This document shows, piece after piece, positions 32,409 through 40,948 of a DNA stretch of 64,000 nucleotides (the first letter of the stretch is position 1; the number at the start of each line of letters is the position of its first letter). The stretch covers positions 186,001-250,000 of the forward strand of contig DATNBU010000011.1 in NCBI GenBank assembly GCA_035571835.1, read 5' to 3'. Source of the DNA: Candidatus Limnocylindrales bacterium (lineage in GTDB: Bacteria > Desulfobacterota > Binatia > UBA1149 > CAITLU01). The translations under genes and the position numbers were made by a program. The notes under the pieces are model-generated. The model was not told where the DNA came from. It saw only the letters and a list, made by a program, of their open reading frames with translations, and made no database searches.

Positions 32409-33521
32409 ATGCTTCTCGTTGCTACGCGCAAAGGCGCATGGATCCTTCATGGCGATTCGGCACGTCGCACGTGGCGCGTCGACGGCCCGCATCTTCTCGG
32501 CCAGGTCGTCAATCATCTCGTCATGGATCCGCGCGACGGCCGCACGCTGCTGATGGCCGCGAAGACCGGCCACCTCGGGCCGACGATCTTTCGCTCGGAC
32601 GATCTCGGCCGCACGTGGAAAGAAGCCGCGCGTCCGCCCGCGTTTCCGAAAGTGGACGACGGCACAAACGGCCGCGCCGTCAGTCACACGTTCTGGCTCG
32701 AAGCCGGGCCTGCGTCCGAGCCGGGAGTGTGGTGGGCCGGCACGTCGCCGCCGGGACTGTTCTGCAGTGAAGACGGCGGCGCGACGTGGGAGAGCGTAAG
32801 CGGCTGGAACGACCATCCGATGTATTCGAAGTGGGTTCCGGCCGATTCGGGAACGCCCGATGGTCCGCTGCTCAATCAGATCGTCATCGATCCGCGCGAT
32901 GCGCGCCACATGTACGTCGCGACGTCGACCGGCGGCGTGTTCGAATCGAGCGATCGCGCGGCGTCGTGGGCGCCGCTCAATAAAGGCGTCGAAGCCAACT
33001 TCATGCCGGACCCGTATCCCGAGTATGGCCAGGACGCGCATTACCTTGCGCAGAGCCGCGTGCGGCCCGATCGCATCTACCAGCAGAACCATTGCGGCAT
33101 CTATCGCATCGACCGGCCGGCCGATGTCTGGGAACGGATCGGCCGCAACATGCCGGCGGACATCGGCGACATCGGATTCTCGATCGTTGCGCATCCGCGC
33201 AACGCGGACGTCGCGTGGGTGTTTCCGATGGACGGCACCGAAGTGTGGCCGCGCACGAGCCCTGGCGGAAAGCCGGCCGTCTACCGCACGCGTGATGCCG
33301 GCGCGTCCTGGGAGCGACAGGACCGCGGTTTTCCGGCCGAGCAGGGCTGGTTCACCGTCAAGCGGCAGGCTTTTGCGATCGACAGTCTCGATCCGGTCGG
33401 GATTTATCTCGGCACCACCGGCGGCGAGCTGTGGGCGAGCAGTGACGAAGGCGAATCGTGGCACGAGATCGTCCGCCACCTGCCCGAGATCTATTCGGTC
33501 GTCCCCGCCGGCGCAGCCTGA
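32409..33521 (+). CDS. BNR/sialidase-like beta-propeller protein
   Basis: This is a 370-residue cytosolic (no signal peptide) propeller. BNR-type units are S-x-D-x-G-x-[46 protein letters not shown] and [11 protein letters not shown]. Conserved surroundings include [19 protein letters not shown] and [14 protein letters not shown]. The family is often annotated as glycosyl hydrolase or exo-sialidase, but a sialidase Arg triad and FRIP motif are not evident. Its stop overlaps the start of a MoaD-like gene (TGATG), so the two are translationally coupled. The true function of the pair is unknown. Confidence 0.8.
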   Translation: MLLVATRKGAWILHGDSARRTWRVDGPHLLGQVVNHLVMDPRDGRTLLMAAKTGHLGPTIFRSDDLGRTWKEAARPPAFPKVDDGTNGRAVSHTFWLEAGPASEPGVWWAGTSPPGLFCSEDGGATWESVSGWNDHPMYSKWVPADSGTPDGPLLNQIVIDPRDARHMYVATSTGGVFESSDRAASWAPLNKGVEANFMPDPYPEYGQDAHYLAQSRVRPDRIYQQNHCGIYRIDRPADVWERIGRNMPADIGDIGFSIVAHPRNADVAWVFPMDGTEVWPRTSPGGKPAVYRTRDAGASWERQDRGFPAEQGWFTVKRQAFAIDSLDPVGIYLGTTGGELWASSDEGESWHEIVRHLPEIYSVVPAGAA

Positions 33522-33781
33522 TGCGCGTGCTCTTGCCGACGATGCTGCGCTCGTACAGCGCGGGAGCCGCGGAAGTCGATGCGGCCGGCACGACGCTCGG
33601 CGACCTTCTCGCAGATCTCGACCGCAGATTTCCCGGAATTCGTTTTCGCGTGATCGACGAACAGGACAGGGTGCGCCAGCACGTGCGCATCTTCGTCGAC
33701 GGCGAGGTCGCCGGCGATCTTGGCGTAGCGCTCGCGGGGCGATCGGTGGTTCAGATCGTCGGCGCGCTCAGCGGCGGGTAG
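33521..33781 (+). CDS. MoaD/ThiS-family ubiquitin-like sulfur-carrier protein
   Basis: This 86-residue beta-grasp protein starts [19 protein letters not shown] and ends in a diglycine (ALSGG), the residue thiocarboxylated by E1-like enzymes in the MoaD/ThiS family. [21 protein letters not shown] is the typical central helix. No MoaE, MoeB or other cofactor gene is nearby. Instead it is coupled by one shared base to a BNR propeller gene. It could be a general sulfur carrier or a partner of the propeller protein. Confidence 0.85.
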   Translation: MRVLLPTMLRSYSAGAAEVDAAGTTLGDLLADLDRRFPGIRFRVIDEQDRVRQHVRIFVDGEVAGDLGVALAGRSVVQIVGALSGG

Positions 33782-33798
33782 CCTTCAAGGAGAGCACT

Positions 33799-34788
33799 AT
33801 GCAACGACGTATCCTCGGAAAGAACGGTCTCGACGTTTCGGCAATTGGTCTCGGATGCATGGGCATGTCCGAGTTCTACGGGCCGTGCGACGATGCGGAA
33901 TCGATCGCGACGATTCATCGCGCGATCGAGATCGGCGTCAACTTCCTCGACACGGCCGACATGTACGGGCCGTACATCAACGAAGAGCTGGTCGGGCGCG
34001 CGATCCGCGATCGCCGCGACAAGGTCGTTCTGGCCACCAAATGCGGCATCACGCGCGATCCCGTGCACAAGGGAATCCGCGGCATCGACGGCAGTCCCGC
34101 GTACATTCGCGAGGCCTGCGACGCGAGCCTCAAGCGTCTCTGCGTGGACCACGTGGATCTCTACCAGCTTCATCGCGTCGATCCGCAGACGCCGATCGAA
34201 GACAGCGTCGGCGCGATGGCCGAGCTCGTCCGCGCCGGCAAGACGCGTTTCATCGGACTGTCCGAAGCCGGCAGCGACACGCTGAGGCGCGCGCAGAAAG
34301 TGCATCCGATCGCGTCCGTGCAGAGCGAGTTTTCGCTGTGGAGCCGCGATCCGGAGGACGGCGTGCTCGCGACTTGCCGTGAGCTCGGGATCGGTTTCAT
34401 CGCGTACAGCCCGCTCGGGCGCGGCTTCCTGACCGGACAGATCAAGCGTTTCGAGGATCTCGCCACCGACGACTACCGGCGCTTCTCGCCGCGCTTCCAG
34501 GCGGAGAACTTCCAGAAGAACCTCGACCTCGTCGCACGCATCGAAGAGATCGCGCGCGACAAAGACTGCACGGCTTCGCAGCTCGCGCTGGCGTGGGTGC
34601 TCGCGCAGGGCGACGACATCGTGCCGATTCCCGGGACCAAGCGGCGCAAGTATCTCGAGGAGAATGCCGGTGCGGTGGCGATCGAGCTCACGGCGAGCGA
34701 CCTTGCGCGCATCGACGAAGTCGCGCCCGCCGGTGCCGCCGCCGGTGGCCGCTACCCCGAAACGATGATGCAGTTCGTGAACCGCTGA
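33799..34788 (+). CDS. Aldo/keto reductase
   Basis: This 329-residue NADPH-dependent reductase of the aldo/keto superfamily has catalytic Asp51, Tyr56, Lys81 and His125 in DTADMYG, LATKCG and QLHRVDP. NADPH-binding elements are [13 protein letters not shown] and PLGRGFL. It is closest in pattern to the IolS/YhdN and plant auxin-induced AKR13-type branch. An AAGGAGAG ribosome binding site lies 4-11 nt upstream of the ATG. It reduces aldehydes or ketones; physiological substrate unknown. It converges with the metallo-hydrolase gene. Confidence 0.92.
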   Translation: MQRRILGKNGLDVSAIGLGCMGMSEFYGPCDDAESIATIHRAIEIGVNFLDTADMYGPYINEELVGRAIRDRRDKVVLATKCGITRDPVHKGIRGIDGSPAYIREACDASLKRLCVDHVDLYQLHRVDPQTPIEDSVGAMAELVRAGKTRFIGLSEAGSDTLRRAQKVHPIASVQSEFSLWSRDPEDGVLATCRELGIGFIAYSPLGRGFLTGQIKRFEDLATDDYRRFSPRFQAENFQKNLDLVARIEEIARDKDCTASQLALAWVLAQGDDIVPIPGTKRRKYLEENAGAVAIELTASDLARIDEVAPAGAAAGGRYPETMMQFVNR

Positions 34789-34792
34789 AAAC

Positions 34793-34836
34793 AAAGGGAA
34801 AAAATAAAGGTACCTGGTCCCTTTTCAATTCCCTTT
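34793..34836. terminator. Nested inverted repeat between convergent genes, with GGTACCTGGTCCC motif
   Basis: The outer arms AAAGGGAA (34793-34800) and TTCCCTTT (34829-34836) and inner arms AAAGG/CCTTT (34806-34810, 34820-34824) flank TACCTGGTC. The unit lies between the stops of the aldo/keto reductase and metallo-hydrolase genes, overlapping the latter's TAA. T-rich on both strands, it fits a bidirectional terminator and also looks like a dispersed element. Confidence 0.6.
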
Positions 34837-35755
34837 AGAATTTCGGCATGTCGGCGAAGCCTCGCAGGTCGTGGGCGGGAACGATCGTGATCTCCGGGAA
34901 TTTTGCGGCGATGGCGGCGACGCGAAGCAGGTTTGCGCGCACGCCTTCGGGATCGGCGTCGGCGACGCGGCGCTGGAGCCACGGACGCTCCTCGCGCTGG
35001 AGTATTCCTTCGAGCTGCCAGACGAGGTCGCCGACGAGCGCGTAGCGCTTCTCGCCCGGCAGCGTGACGAAGACGATGACCGAACCCGGCGTGTGTCCCG
35101 GCGCCGGCACGAGGACGATGCTGCCGTCCTTGTAGACGTCGCTGCTCGTCGGAAATCCGAGATACGGCCCGCCGCCGAACTTGTACGCAGCGTAGCGCAC
35201 GTCGCGGAAGCTGCGCGCGAGCTCCATCACCGCGCCGCCTTTGTCGATGGCTTCGCGCTCGGCCTCCGGAACGAGCACCGTCGCTCCCGGAAAGTCCGGA
35301 AGCCCGCTCACGTGATCCCAGTGCGCATGCGTCAGCAGGATCCACTTGAGCTGCGTCATGTCGTATCCGGCGTCGCGCAGCTGATCGGCTGCGCATTTCC
35401 CGTGCTCGTACGTCGTCACGTAGCGGACGAAGAACGGCAGCATTTCGAACTGCCGGTCGATGTCGCAGCCGAAGCCCGTGTCGATCAGCAGATCGCCTTT
35501 GGGGTGCTTGATCAGCACGGCCGTCATCGCGAAGTCGCGCTTGTCGAAAAACGAGCCTCCGCGGTACGCAAAGCCGGTGCTGCGATGCGTGACGCCGGTC
35601 GGAAGCTGGAAGATCGCCATGCCATCGGGCGGAGACGCCGGCGGCAGTTCGGCATCGAGCGGAGCCGGCGCGGGAAGCGGCGCCGGCAGCAGCGAGATCT
35701 CGAGCAGAACGAACGGCAGCGCAAGGATCGCGGCGAGCAGGAGAAGTTTTCGCAA
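34835..35755 (-). CDS. Metallo-beta-lactamase-fold hydrolase (AHL-lactonase-like)
   Basis: This 306-residue protein uses a TTG start, chosen because it gives MRKLLLLAAILALPFVLLEI, an N-terminal membrane anchor or signal, after a GAAGG site. The zinc site THAHWDH (142-148) and later His residues in APGHTPGS and VPAHD are diagnostic of the MBL superfamily; IDTGFGCDID precedes them. It is similar to lactonase/N-acyl-homoserine lactonase-type enzymes, with likely periplasmic activity. It lies 15 bp after the GST gene and is probably co-transcribed with it. Substrate not assignable. Confidence 0.85.
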   Translation of the reverse strand: MRKLLLLAAILALPFVLLEISLLPAPLPAPAPLDAELPPASPPDGMAIFQLPTGVTHRSTGFAYRGGSFFDKRDFAMTAVLIKHPKGDLLIDTGFGCDIDRQFEMLPFFVRYVTTYEHGKCAADQLRDAGYDMTQLKWILLTHAHWDHVSGLPDFPGATVLVPEAEREAIDKGGAVMELARSFRDVRYAAYKFGGGPYLGFPTSSDVYKDGSIVLVPAPGHTPGSVIVFVTLPGEKRYALVGDLVWQLEGILQREERPWLQRRVADADPEGVRANLLRVAAIAAKFPEITIVPAHDLRGFADMPKF

Positions 35756-35770
35756 CGTACGCCTTCGATC

Positions 35771-36439
35771 TCAGCGCTGCAGGATGCTCTGGGCGGATTT
35801 GACGATGTCGTCGTCGGTGACCTGCTGCTGCGGCCTCGGAATCTCGACGCCGCGCTGCACGGCGGGACGCGCGGCAACGCGCTCGATCCACGCCTGCACG
35901 TTCGGAAGATCGTCGATCTCGATGCCGGCCCACGGGTGGATGCGCACCCACGGCCACGTGGCGATGTCGGCGATGGTGTAGTCGTCGCACAGGAACTCGC
36001 GGCCGTCGAGGCGCTTCTCGAGGACTTCGTACAGCCGCTTGGTCTCGTTGTGATAGCGCGAGATCACGGCCGGAAGCTTTTCGGGAAAGTAGCGGAAGAA
36101 CACGTTGGCCTGTCCCTGCATCGGACCGATGCCGCCCATCTGGAACATGACCCACTGCAGAACCGTCGACCGGCCCTTTCGGTCGACCGGCATGAGCTTC
36201 CCGGTCTTCTCCGCCAGGTAGACGAGAATCGCGCCCGATTCGAAGACCGCAAAGTTGTCCTCGTCGCGATCGACGATCGTCGGAATGCGGCCGTTCGGAT
36301 TGATGCGAAGGTACTCGGGCGCCTTCTGGTCACCGCTGCCGAGATTGATCGGGTGCACTTCGTACGGAAGCCCGGTCTCCTCGAGCATGATCGAGGCTTT
36401 CCAGCCGTTCGGCGTCTGCGAGGTGTAGAGGTCGATCAT
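35771..36439 (-). CDS. Glutathione S-transferase (YfcG/Ure2-like)
   Basis: This 222-residue protein has an N-terminal thioredoxin-like domain, [21 protein letters not shown] with Asn11 (the position used in YfcG-type enzymes instead of Ser/Cys), [14 protein letters not shown] (cis-Pro) and [13 protein letters not shown] (the glutathione gamma-glutamyl contact E-S). The C-terminal helical domain has GMGPM-like [20 protein letters not shown]. This Asn class has disulfide-bond reductase or glutathionyl-transferase activity. It is upstream of the metallo-hydrolase gene. Confidence 0.9.
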   Translation of the reverse strand: MIDLYTSQTPNGWKASIMLEETGLPYEVHPINLGSGDQKAPEYLRINPNGRIPTIVDRDEDNFAVFESGAILVYLAEKTGKLMPVDRKGRSTVLQWVMFQMGGIGPMQGQANVFFRYFPEKLPAVISRYHNETKRLYEVLEKRLDGREFLCDDYTIADIATWPWVRIHPWAGIEIDDLPNVQAWIERVAARPAVQRGVEIPRPQQQVTDDDIVKSAQSILQR

Positions 36440-36509
36440 CAGCGGTCCTCCGGAAATGCGTTGGCGTGCGGCGGGAAGCTAGCGGGGAAGAGCAATCCGA
36501 GCGAACGGA

Positions 36510-36588
36510 AAATCGGGGACAGACACTGATTTCGCTAAATCGGGGACAGACACCGATTTCCGGAAATCGGTGTCTGTCCCCGATTTAA
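36510..36588. repeat. GGGGACAGACACC palindromic element, copy A
   Basis: One direct unit (ATCGGGGACAGACACTGATT) is followed by a perfect palindrome at 36536-36587: 26-bp arms whose core is CGGGGACAGACACCGATTTC centred on CCGG. It occupies the gap between the molybdopterin oxidoreductase gene (ends 36592) and the GST gene. Similar units occur at 40850-40905 and 55111-55211. No transposase is nearby; the shape is like REP/BIME elements. Confidence 0.9.
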
Positions 36589-36591
36589 TCG

Positions 36592-38967
36592 TCAGGCTGC
36601 TACCGCGCCTGCAAACTTTGCGACGCGGCAGCGCACGTAGCGGTGGTGCGGAATGCCGGTGAACGGATCGCGGTCGGCGATGTCGGTCAGCTCGTTGCCG
36701 TTGATGCCGTCCGTCAGCGGGCGGCCGTCACTGTCGATCCGGATGATCATTCCGAAGCCGTTCGGCATCGAGACCTGTCCGGGAAGCAGCTTGTCGTCGA
36801 TCACGACCGGCAGCACGATGCTCGCGCGATTGGTCTCGAGCGTCGCCTGGTCGCCGTCATGGAGACCAAGCGCGGCGGCGTCCTCCGGATGCACGCTCAA
36901 CGGACAGTGCGGTCCGCTTCCCTTGCGCCACGACGGATCGCGCTGGATCGTGTTCGCCGTCCACCGCGTGCGAAGCCCGTTCGACAGCACGAACGGATAC
37001 TCTTCGTTCTTGCGCGACGTCGTCATCGCGCGCTCCAGCTCCGTGAGCATCTGCGGAATCGCAAGGCGCACGCGCTTGTCGTCCCAGCCGACGTGCTGCT
37101 CGTAGTTGCGCGCCGGGTCGAGCGTCGCCATCACGAAGCCTTCCGGATGCGCGAGCGCGAGTCGGAAGAGCTCTTCGCCGATGTCGAACGGACTTTTTCC
37201 CTGCCAGTCGCTGCCGAGCGCGCGAAGAACGTCGTCCGTGCGGCCCATCGCGTTCTTCTGGCACATCAAATAGATCGCGACGAGACCGGGCGCCGGCATC
37301 GCCGGACCGAGGATTTTGTAGGCCCACGCGAGCACCTGCGTTTCCGCATCGAGGCCGGCTTCGGCGATCGCGGCGGCCTGGCCCATCGCCGTCATCAGGA
37401 AGAAACCGCGTCCTTCGGGAGTGCCTGCAACCGGGGCAAGGCTCGCGAGCTCCTCGGGCACCGGCAGCAGCAGGCCCATCTTGTCGAGGATGCGCAGATA
37501 GATCTCTGCTTCCGGCAGCGCTTCGGCGGGACCGGCGATCACCGGCGGACGAACCTGCACGGGAATTTCCGGATAGCCTTTCGGGAACAGCGCCATCTCC
37601 CACTTCTCGTATCCGCACGGTGCGGGAAGCACGTAGTCGGCGACGCGCGCCGTTTCGGTAAACGACGTATCGATGACGACGAGAAGGTCGAGTTTCTTCC
37701 TCGACTCGCGCCACGCGCCGGTATCCGAATACGAAAGGAACGGGTTGGACGACTCGACGAACAGCGCGCGCAGCCGCTCGGGATGGTCGAGCAGGATTTC
37801 TTCCGGCACCAGCGTCGGCGAGAACATCCCGGCGTTGCCGAGCGCGCGAATCGCCGGAATGCCGGACGCGAGCGCACGCTCGGGTTCCTCGAAACGGTTC
37901 TTGCTCCATTCGCTCGGAGTGAACGTGCCGTAGAACACGTTGCCGCCTTCGCGCCCGAGATTTCCGGTCAGCGTCGAGACGACGCGCATCAGGTACGAGA
38001 TCAATGTCGAGAACGGCGTCAGCTCGACGCCGAGATCCCAGAACACCGCGGCCGATTCCGCCCGCGCGAATTCCTCGGCGACCGTCAGGATCGATGCCGC
38101 ATCGAGCCCCGCACGCGTAGCCATTTCGTCGATGTCGATCGTCGAGAGCGCGTCGCGAAGCTCATGGAACCCCGTGGTTCCGTTCTCGACGAACGCCGAG
38201 TCGTAGAGCTCTTTCTGCACGATCGCGGCGGCCATCGCCGCAAGGAAATACACGTCGCCGCCGGGCCGCACGCGAAGATGGCGGTCGGCCGTCTTGGTCG
38301 TCTCCGTGACGCGCGGATCGAGCACGACAGTCTTGCGATCGCCCGAAGCGTTCTTCTTGAAGTACTCGTTCGCGTTGTGCCCGCGGTTGCTGATCTTCGG
38401 ATTGGTGCCGAGCACGAGCAGGTACTTCGTGTGCTCCATGTCGGCGTGCATGAACGCCGCCGGCGGCGCATCCATCATCCAGAAGTCGACGAGGTTGTGC
38501 TGGGTCTTCTCCTGGCCGTACGCATTGAACCAGCGCCGCGAGCCGACCGATTTGAGGAACGACAGCGCCCACGGCCCGTCGAGATGGTTGGCCTGTCCGC
38601 CGACGCCGACGAGGCCGATCGAACGGCCGCCGTGTTCGCGCTGAATGCCGGAGAGCCTGGCGCTGATCTCGTCGATCGCCGTGTCCCAGTCGATGCGCTC
38701 GAACGTGCCGTCGCTCTTCCGGCGCATCGGATGCGTGATGCGCTGGTCGTGATGCGCGTAGTTCACGACCGTAACCGCCTTGTTGCAGATGTAGCCGGCC
38801 GTGATCGGGCTCGTCTTGTCGGGCCGCACCGCAACGATGTGGTTGTCGGCGACGTCGACGCGAATGCCGCAGTTGTGGCTGCACAGCACGCAGACCGTCA
38901 CGAGGTCCGTTGCGTCGGTCGGGATCGGGGTGGCGGACACGGAGGGATGGACTTCAGTCATGGACAT
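36592..38967 (-). CDS. Molybdopterin oxidoreductase with N-terminal 4Fe-4S site
   Basis: This 791-residue DMSO-reductase-superfamily protein has the start set by AGGAGG 5 nt before the ATG. Cys26, Cys29, Cys33 and Cys61 (CVLCSHNC ... YICNK) bind a 4Fe-4S cluster. Molybdopterin contacts include GTNPKISNRGHN, VVLDPRVTETTKTADRHL and, in the C-terminal domain, LSVHPEDAAALGLHDGDQ. The likely metal-ligand position (around NAYGQEKTQHNLVDFW) has no Cys, SeCys or obvious Ser. No twin-Arg signal is present, so it is cytoplasmic. It lies 94 bp downstream of a MarR-family gene on the same strand. Substrate unknown. Confidence 0.85.
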   Translation of the reverse strand: MSMTEVHPSVSATPIPTDATDLVTVCVLCSHNCGIRVDVADNHIVAVRPDKTSPITAGYICNKAVTVVNYAHHDQRITHPMRRKSDGTFERIDWDTAIDEISARLSGIQREHGGRSIGLVGVGGQANHLDGPWALSFLKSVGSRRWFNAYGQEKTQHNLVDFWMMDAPPAAFMHADMEHTKYLLVLGTNPKISNRGHNANEYFKKNASGDRKTVVLDPRVTETTKTADRHLRVRPGGDVYFLAAMAAAIVQKELYDSAFVENGTTGFHELRDALSTIDIDEMATRAGLDAASILTVAEEFARAESAAVFWDLGVELTPFSTLISYLMRVVSTLTGNLGREGGNVFYGTFTPSEWSKNRFEEPERALASGIPAIRALGNAGMFSPTLVPEEILLDHPERLRALFVESSNPFLSYSDTGAWRESRKKLDLLVVIDTSFTETARVADYVLPAPCGYEKWEMALFPKGYPEIPVQVRPPVIAGPAEALPEAEIYLRILDKMGLLLPVPEELASLAPVAGTPEGRGFFLMTAMGQAAAIAEAGLDAETQVLAWAYKILGPAMPAPGLVAIYLMCQKNAMGRTDDVLRALGSDWQGKSPFDIGEELFRLALAHPEGFVMATLDPARNYEQHVGWDDKRVRLAIPQMLTELERAMTTSRKNEEYPFVLSNGLRTRWTANTIQRDPSWRKGSGPHCPLSVHPEDAAALGLHDGDQATLETNRASIVLPVVIDDKLLPGQVSMPNGFGMIIRIDSDGRPLTDGINGNELTDIADRDPFTGIPHHRYVRCRVAKFAGAVAA

Positions 38968-39061
38968 CGGAGCCTCCTGTTCTCGCGCCGGTCGCTTGCC
39001 GGCGCGGGCTCGCGGCGGCTGCACGCTTTCAGGGTCGTGCGCCGCTCGCTTGTGCGTACAA

Positions 39062-39514
39062 CTATTCGGACGCCGGCGCGGGTTCCTCGCGAAGAGCCGT
39101 CAGCACCTCGGCCATGTCGGCGAGCAGGCGCTCGAAACGTTCGCTGCCGATCTTGTCGCGTAGCTTGTCCTGCGCCTGAGCCCACAGGCGTCCCGCTTCG
39201 GCAAGCTTGCGATGGCCCTTCGCCGTCAGCACGAGCTCGCGGACCCGGCGGTCCTCGCCAGGTTCGGATGCAACGAAACCATCGCGTTCCATCGGCAGAA
39301 GCGTGCGCGTCATCGTGCTCGGATCGACACCGAGCTCGGCCGCAAGCATCTGCATACTGACGGCGCCGTGCGTGCGTATTGCCGTGAGGATCGCGAGCTG
39401 CGACGTGCGGATGCCGCTGTCATCGAGCGTGGCGTCGTAAAGCGCAGTGATCGCGCGCGCGACGCTGCGGGAACGGAAACAGGCGCAGGGGCCCAGGATG
39501 TCGGGGTCGGGCAT
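39062..39514 (-). CDS. MarR-family transcriptional regulator
   Basis: This 150-residue winged-helix regulator has an N-terminal helix CFRSRSVARAITALYDATL, recognition helix region SMQMLAAELGVDPSTMTRTLLPMERDGFV and wing EPGEDRRVRELVLT. The N-terminal Cys pair (PCACFR, residues 10 and 12) could sense oxidants or electrophiles. Its start codon overlaps one end of a perfect 24-bp palindrome, indicating autorepression. It precedes the molybdopterin oxidoreductase gene and probably controls it. Confidence 0.92.
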   Translation of the reverse strand: MPDPDILGPCACFRSRSVARAITALYDATLDDSGIRTSQLAILTAIRTHGAVSMQMLAAELGVDPSTMTRTLLPMERDGFVASEPGEDRRVRELVLTAKGHRKLAEAGRLWAQAQDKLRDKIGSERFERLLADMAEVLTALREEPAPASE

Positions 39515-39537
39515 TTGGTTGTAGGTACAACCAAATG
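39514..39537. promoter_or_regulatory. Perfect palindromic MarR operator
   Basis: The 11-bp arm ATTTGGTTGTA (39514-39524) and its exact complement (39527-39537) are separated by GG. The TTGGTTG...CAACCAA core resembles operators of MarR/HucR/OhrR-type regulators. It overlaps the first base of the marR-like start codon. Autoregulation and control of the downstream molybdopterin oxidoreductase are inferred. Confidence 0.85.
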
Positions 39538-39658
39538 GGACTTGGCGTCAAGGGGAGGGCAGTTTCGGCCGTCTGCGCGTCCACTGGGGCCGCGGCAACT
39601 ACTGAAAAACGAAAGAGCTCCGCCTGCTGGAACGCGGAGTCGTCCCGACGTGCCTGGT

Positions 39659-40807
39659 CTAGCGCACCGTCCGAAAAAACCCCCGCACATCCTCCACCAG
39701 CGCCTCGGGTTCCTCCATCGCCGCGAAGTGCCCGCCAGCCTTCATTTCCGTCCAGCGCGTCACGTTGAACAACCGTTCCGCCCACGCGCGCGGCGGCCGG
39801 AACAGCTCGCGCGGAAAGATTGCGCAACCAGTCGGTGTCTCGACGCGGGATTCGACCGGGCCGAAGCGTCCGGACTTCTTCGTCTCGTAGTAGAGCCGCG
39901 CGGCCGACGTCGCGCTGCGCGTCAGCCAGTACCAGGTCACGTTGGCGAGCAGCTCGTCGCGCGAGAACCGCTTCTCGACGTCGCCGTTGCAATCGCCCCA
40001 CGCCTGGAACTTCGAAACGATCCACGCGCACAGCGCAGCCGGCGAATCCTCGAGCGCGATGCCGATCAGATCCGGCTCGAGTCCCTGCACGCGCTGGTAC
40101 GCGGTGCGGTCTTTCATGTACGCGCGTGCATCGACGAGCGCTGCGATCTCTGTTTCGGACAGATCGCCCGGCCCGTCCGGCGGCATGCCGGCCAGCACGA
40201 GATTCAGGTGAAGCCCGATGCAGTTCTCCGGCGCCGCGAGCGCAACGTATGCGTTCGTCATCGCGCCCCAGTCGCCGCCCTGCGCACCGTAGCGGTCGAA
40301 GCCGAGCGAACGCATGAGGCCGGCGAGCGTCGCGGCGACGGCTTTGACGTCGAAGCCGCGAACGTGCGGCGCTTCCGAAAGCCCATATCCGGGAATCGAC
40401 GGTGCAATGACGTGAAACGCATCCGATGCGCTGCCGCCATGCGCGACCGGATCGGTCAGCGGGCCGAGTACCTTCAGAAATTCGAGCACCGAGCCCGGCC
40501 AGCCGTGCGTGAGCAACAGCGGCAGCGCGCCCGGATGCGGCGAGCGCGCTTCGAGGAAATGCACGCGAAGGCCATCGACGGCCAGATACGCATGCCGGTA
40601 GCGGTTGAGCTCGCGCTCGACAATTCGCCAGCCGAAGCCCGTGCGCCAGTATTCGAGAAGATCCGCGAGCCACGCGGTATCGATGCCGTAATCCCAGCCG
40701 GCTCCTTCGACGGCGGCCGGAAGCCGCGTCGATGCAAGTCGCCGGCGAAGCTCGGTGAGCTCGCTTTCGTCGAAATGAACCGTGAACGTTTCGCCGCGCT
40801 CGCTCAT
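39659..40807 (-). CDS. Epoxide hydrolase (EHN-domain type)
   Basis: This 382-residue protein has an N-terminal EHN domain (residues 8-105: DESELTELRRRLASTRLP, DYGIDTAWLADLLEYW) and an alpha/beta-hydrolase core with HGWPGS oxyanion loop (101-106), nucleophile Asp179 in GGDWG and catalytic His360 in GGHFAAMEEP. Lid tyrosines lie in the cap domain (YWLTRS, YYETKKSG). It hydrates epoxides to diols, a useful step after monooxygenase action; it is cytosolic. An upstream GGGGACAGACACC element separates it from the RCC1-disintegrin gene. Confidence 0.92.
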   Translation of the reverse strand: MSERGETFTVHFDESELTELRRRLASTRLPAAVEGAGWDYGIDTAWLADLLEYWRTGFGWRIVERELNRYRHAYLAVDGLRVHFLEARSPHPGALPLLLTHGWPGSVLEFLKVLGPLTDPVAHGGSASDAFHVIAPSIPGYGLSEAPHVRGFDVKAVAATLAGLMRSLGFDRYGAQGGDWGAMTNAYVALAAPENCIGLHLNLVLAGMPPDGPGDLSETEIAALVDARAYMKDRTAYQRVQGLEPDLIGIALEDSPAALCAWIVSKFQAWGDCNGDVEKRFSRDELLANVTWYWLTRSATSAARLYYETKKSGRFGPVESRVETPTGCAIFPRELFRPPRAWAERLFNVTRWTEMKAGGHFAAMEEPEALVEDVRGFFRTVR

Positions 40808-40849
40808 CGCGCCGTGCTTATGCGATTGCCCGCCGCATCGCCAGAAAAA

Positions 40850-40905
40850 AATCGGGGACAGACACCGATTTCGCAGGAACGCGGAATTGGTGTCTGTCCC
40901 CGATT
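40850..40905. repeat. GGGGACAGACACC palindromic element, copy B
   Basis: AATCGGGGACAGACACC (40850-40866) and its exact 17-bp complement (40889-40905) enclose a 22-nt spacer. It sits between the end of the RCC1-disintegrin gene (40949) and the start of the epoxide hydrolase gene (40807). It may terminate the former's message. Copies A and C have the same arm sequence. Confidence 0.9.
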
Positions 40906-40948
40906 GTCGAACGGGCGTCGTCCGCGGAAGCGGGCCGCCGCCGCGTCG

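Noticed and set aside
36510..36588. GGGGACAGACACC units considered as CRISPR repeats or attachment sites
   Set aside because: Arms are inverted, spacing is irregular, and no integrase or cas gene is present.
36643..39360. 905-codon plus-strand open frame opposite the first molybdopterin oxidoreductase
   Set aside because: It is antisense to a gene with a 4Fe-4S motif, a ribosome binding site and family-typical length; the antisense product has no domain.
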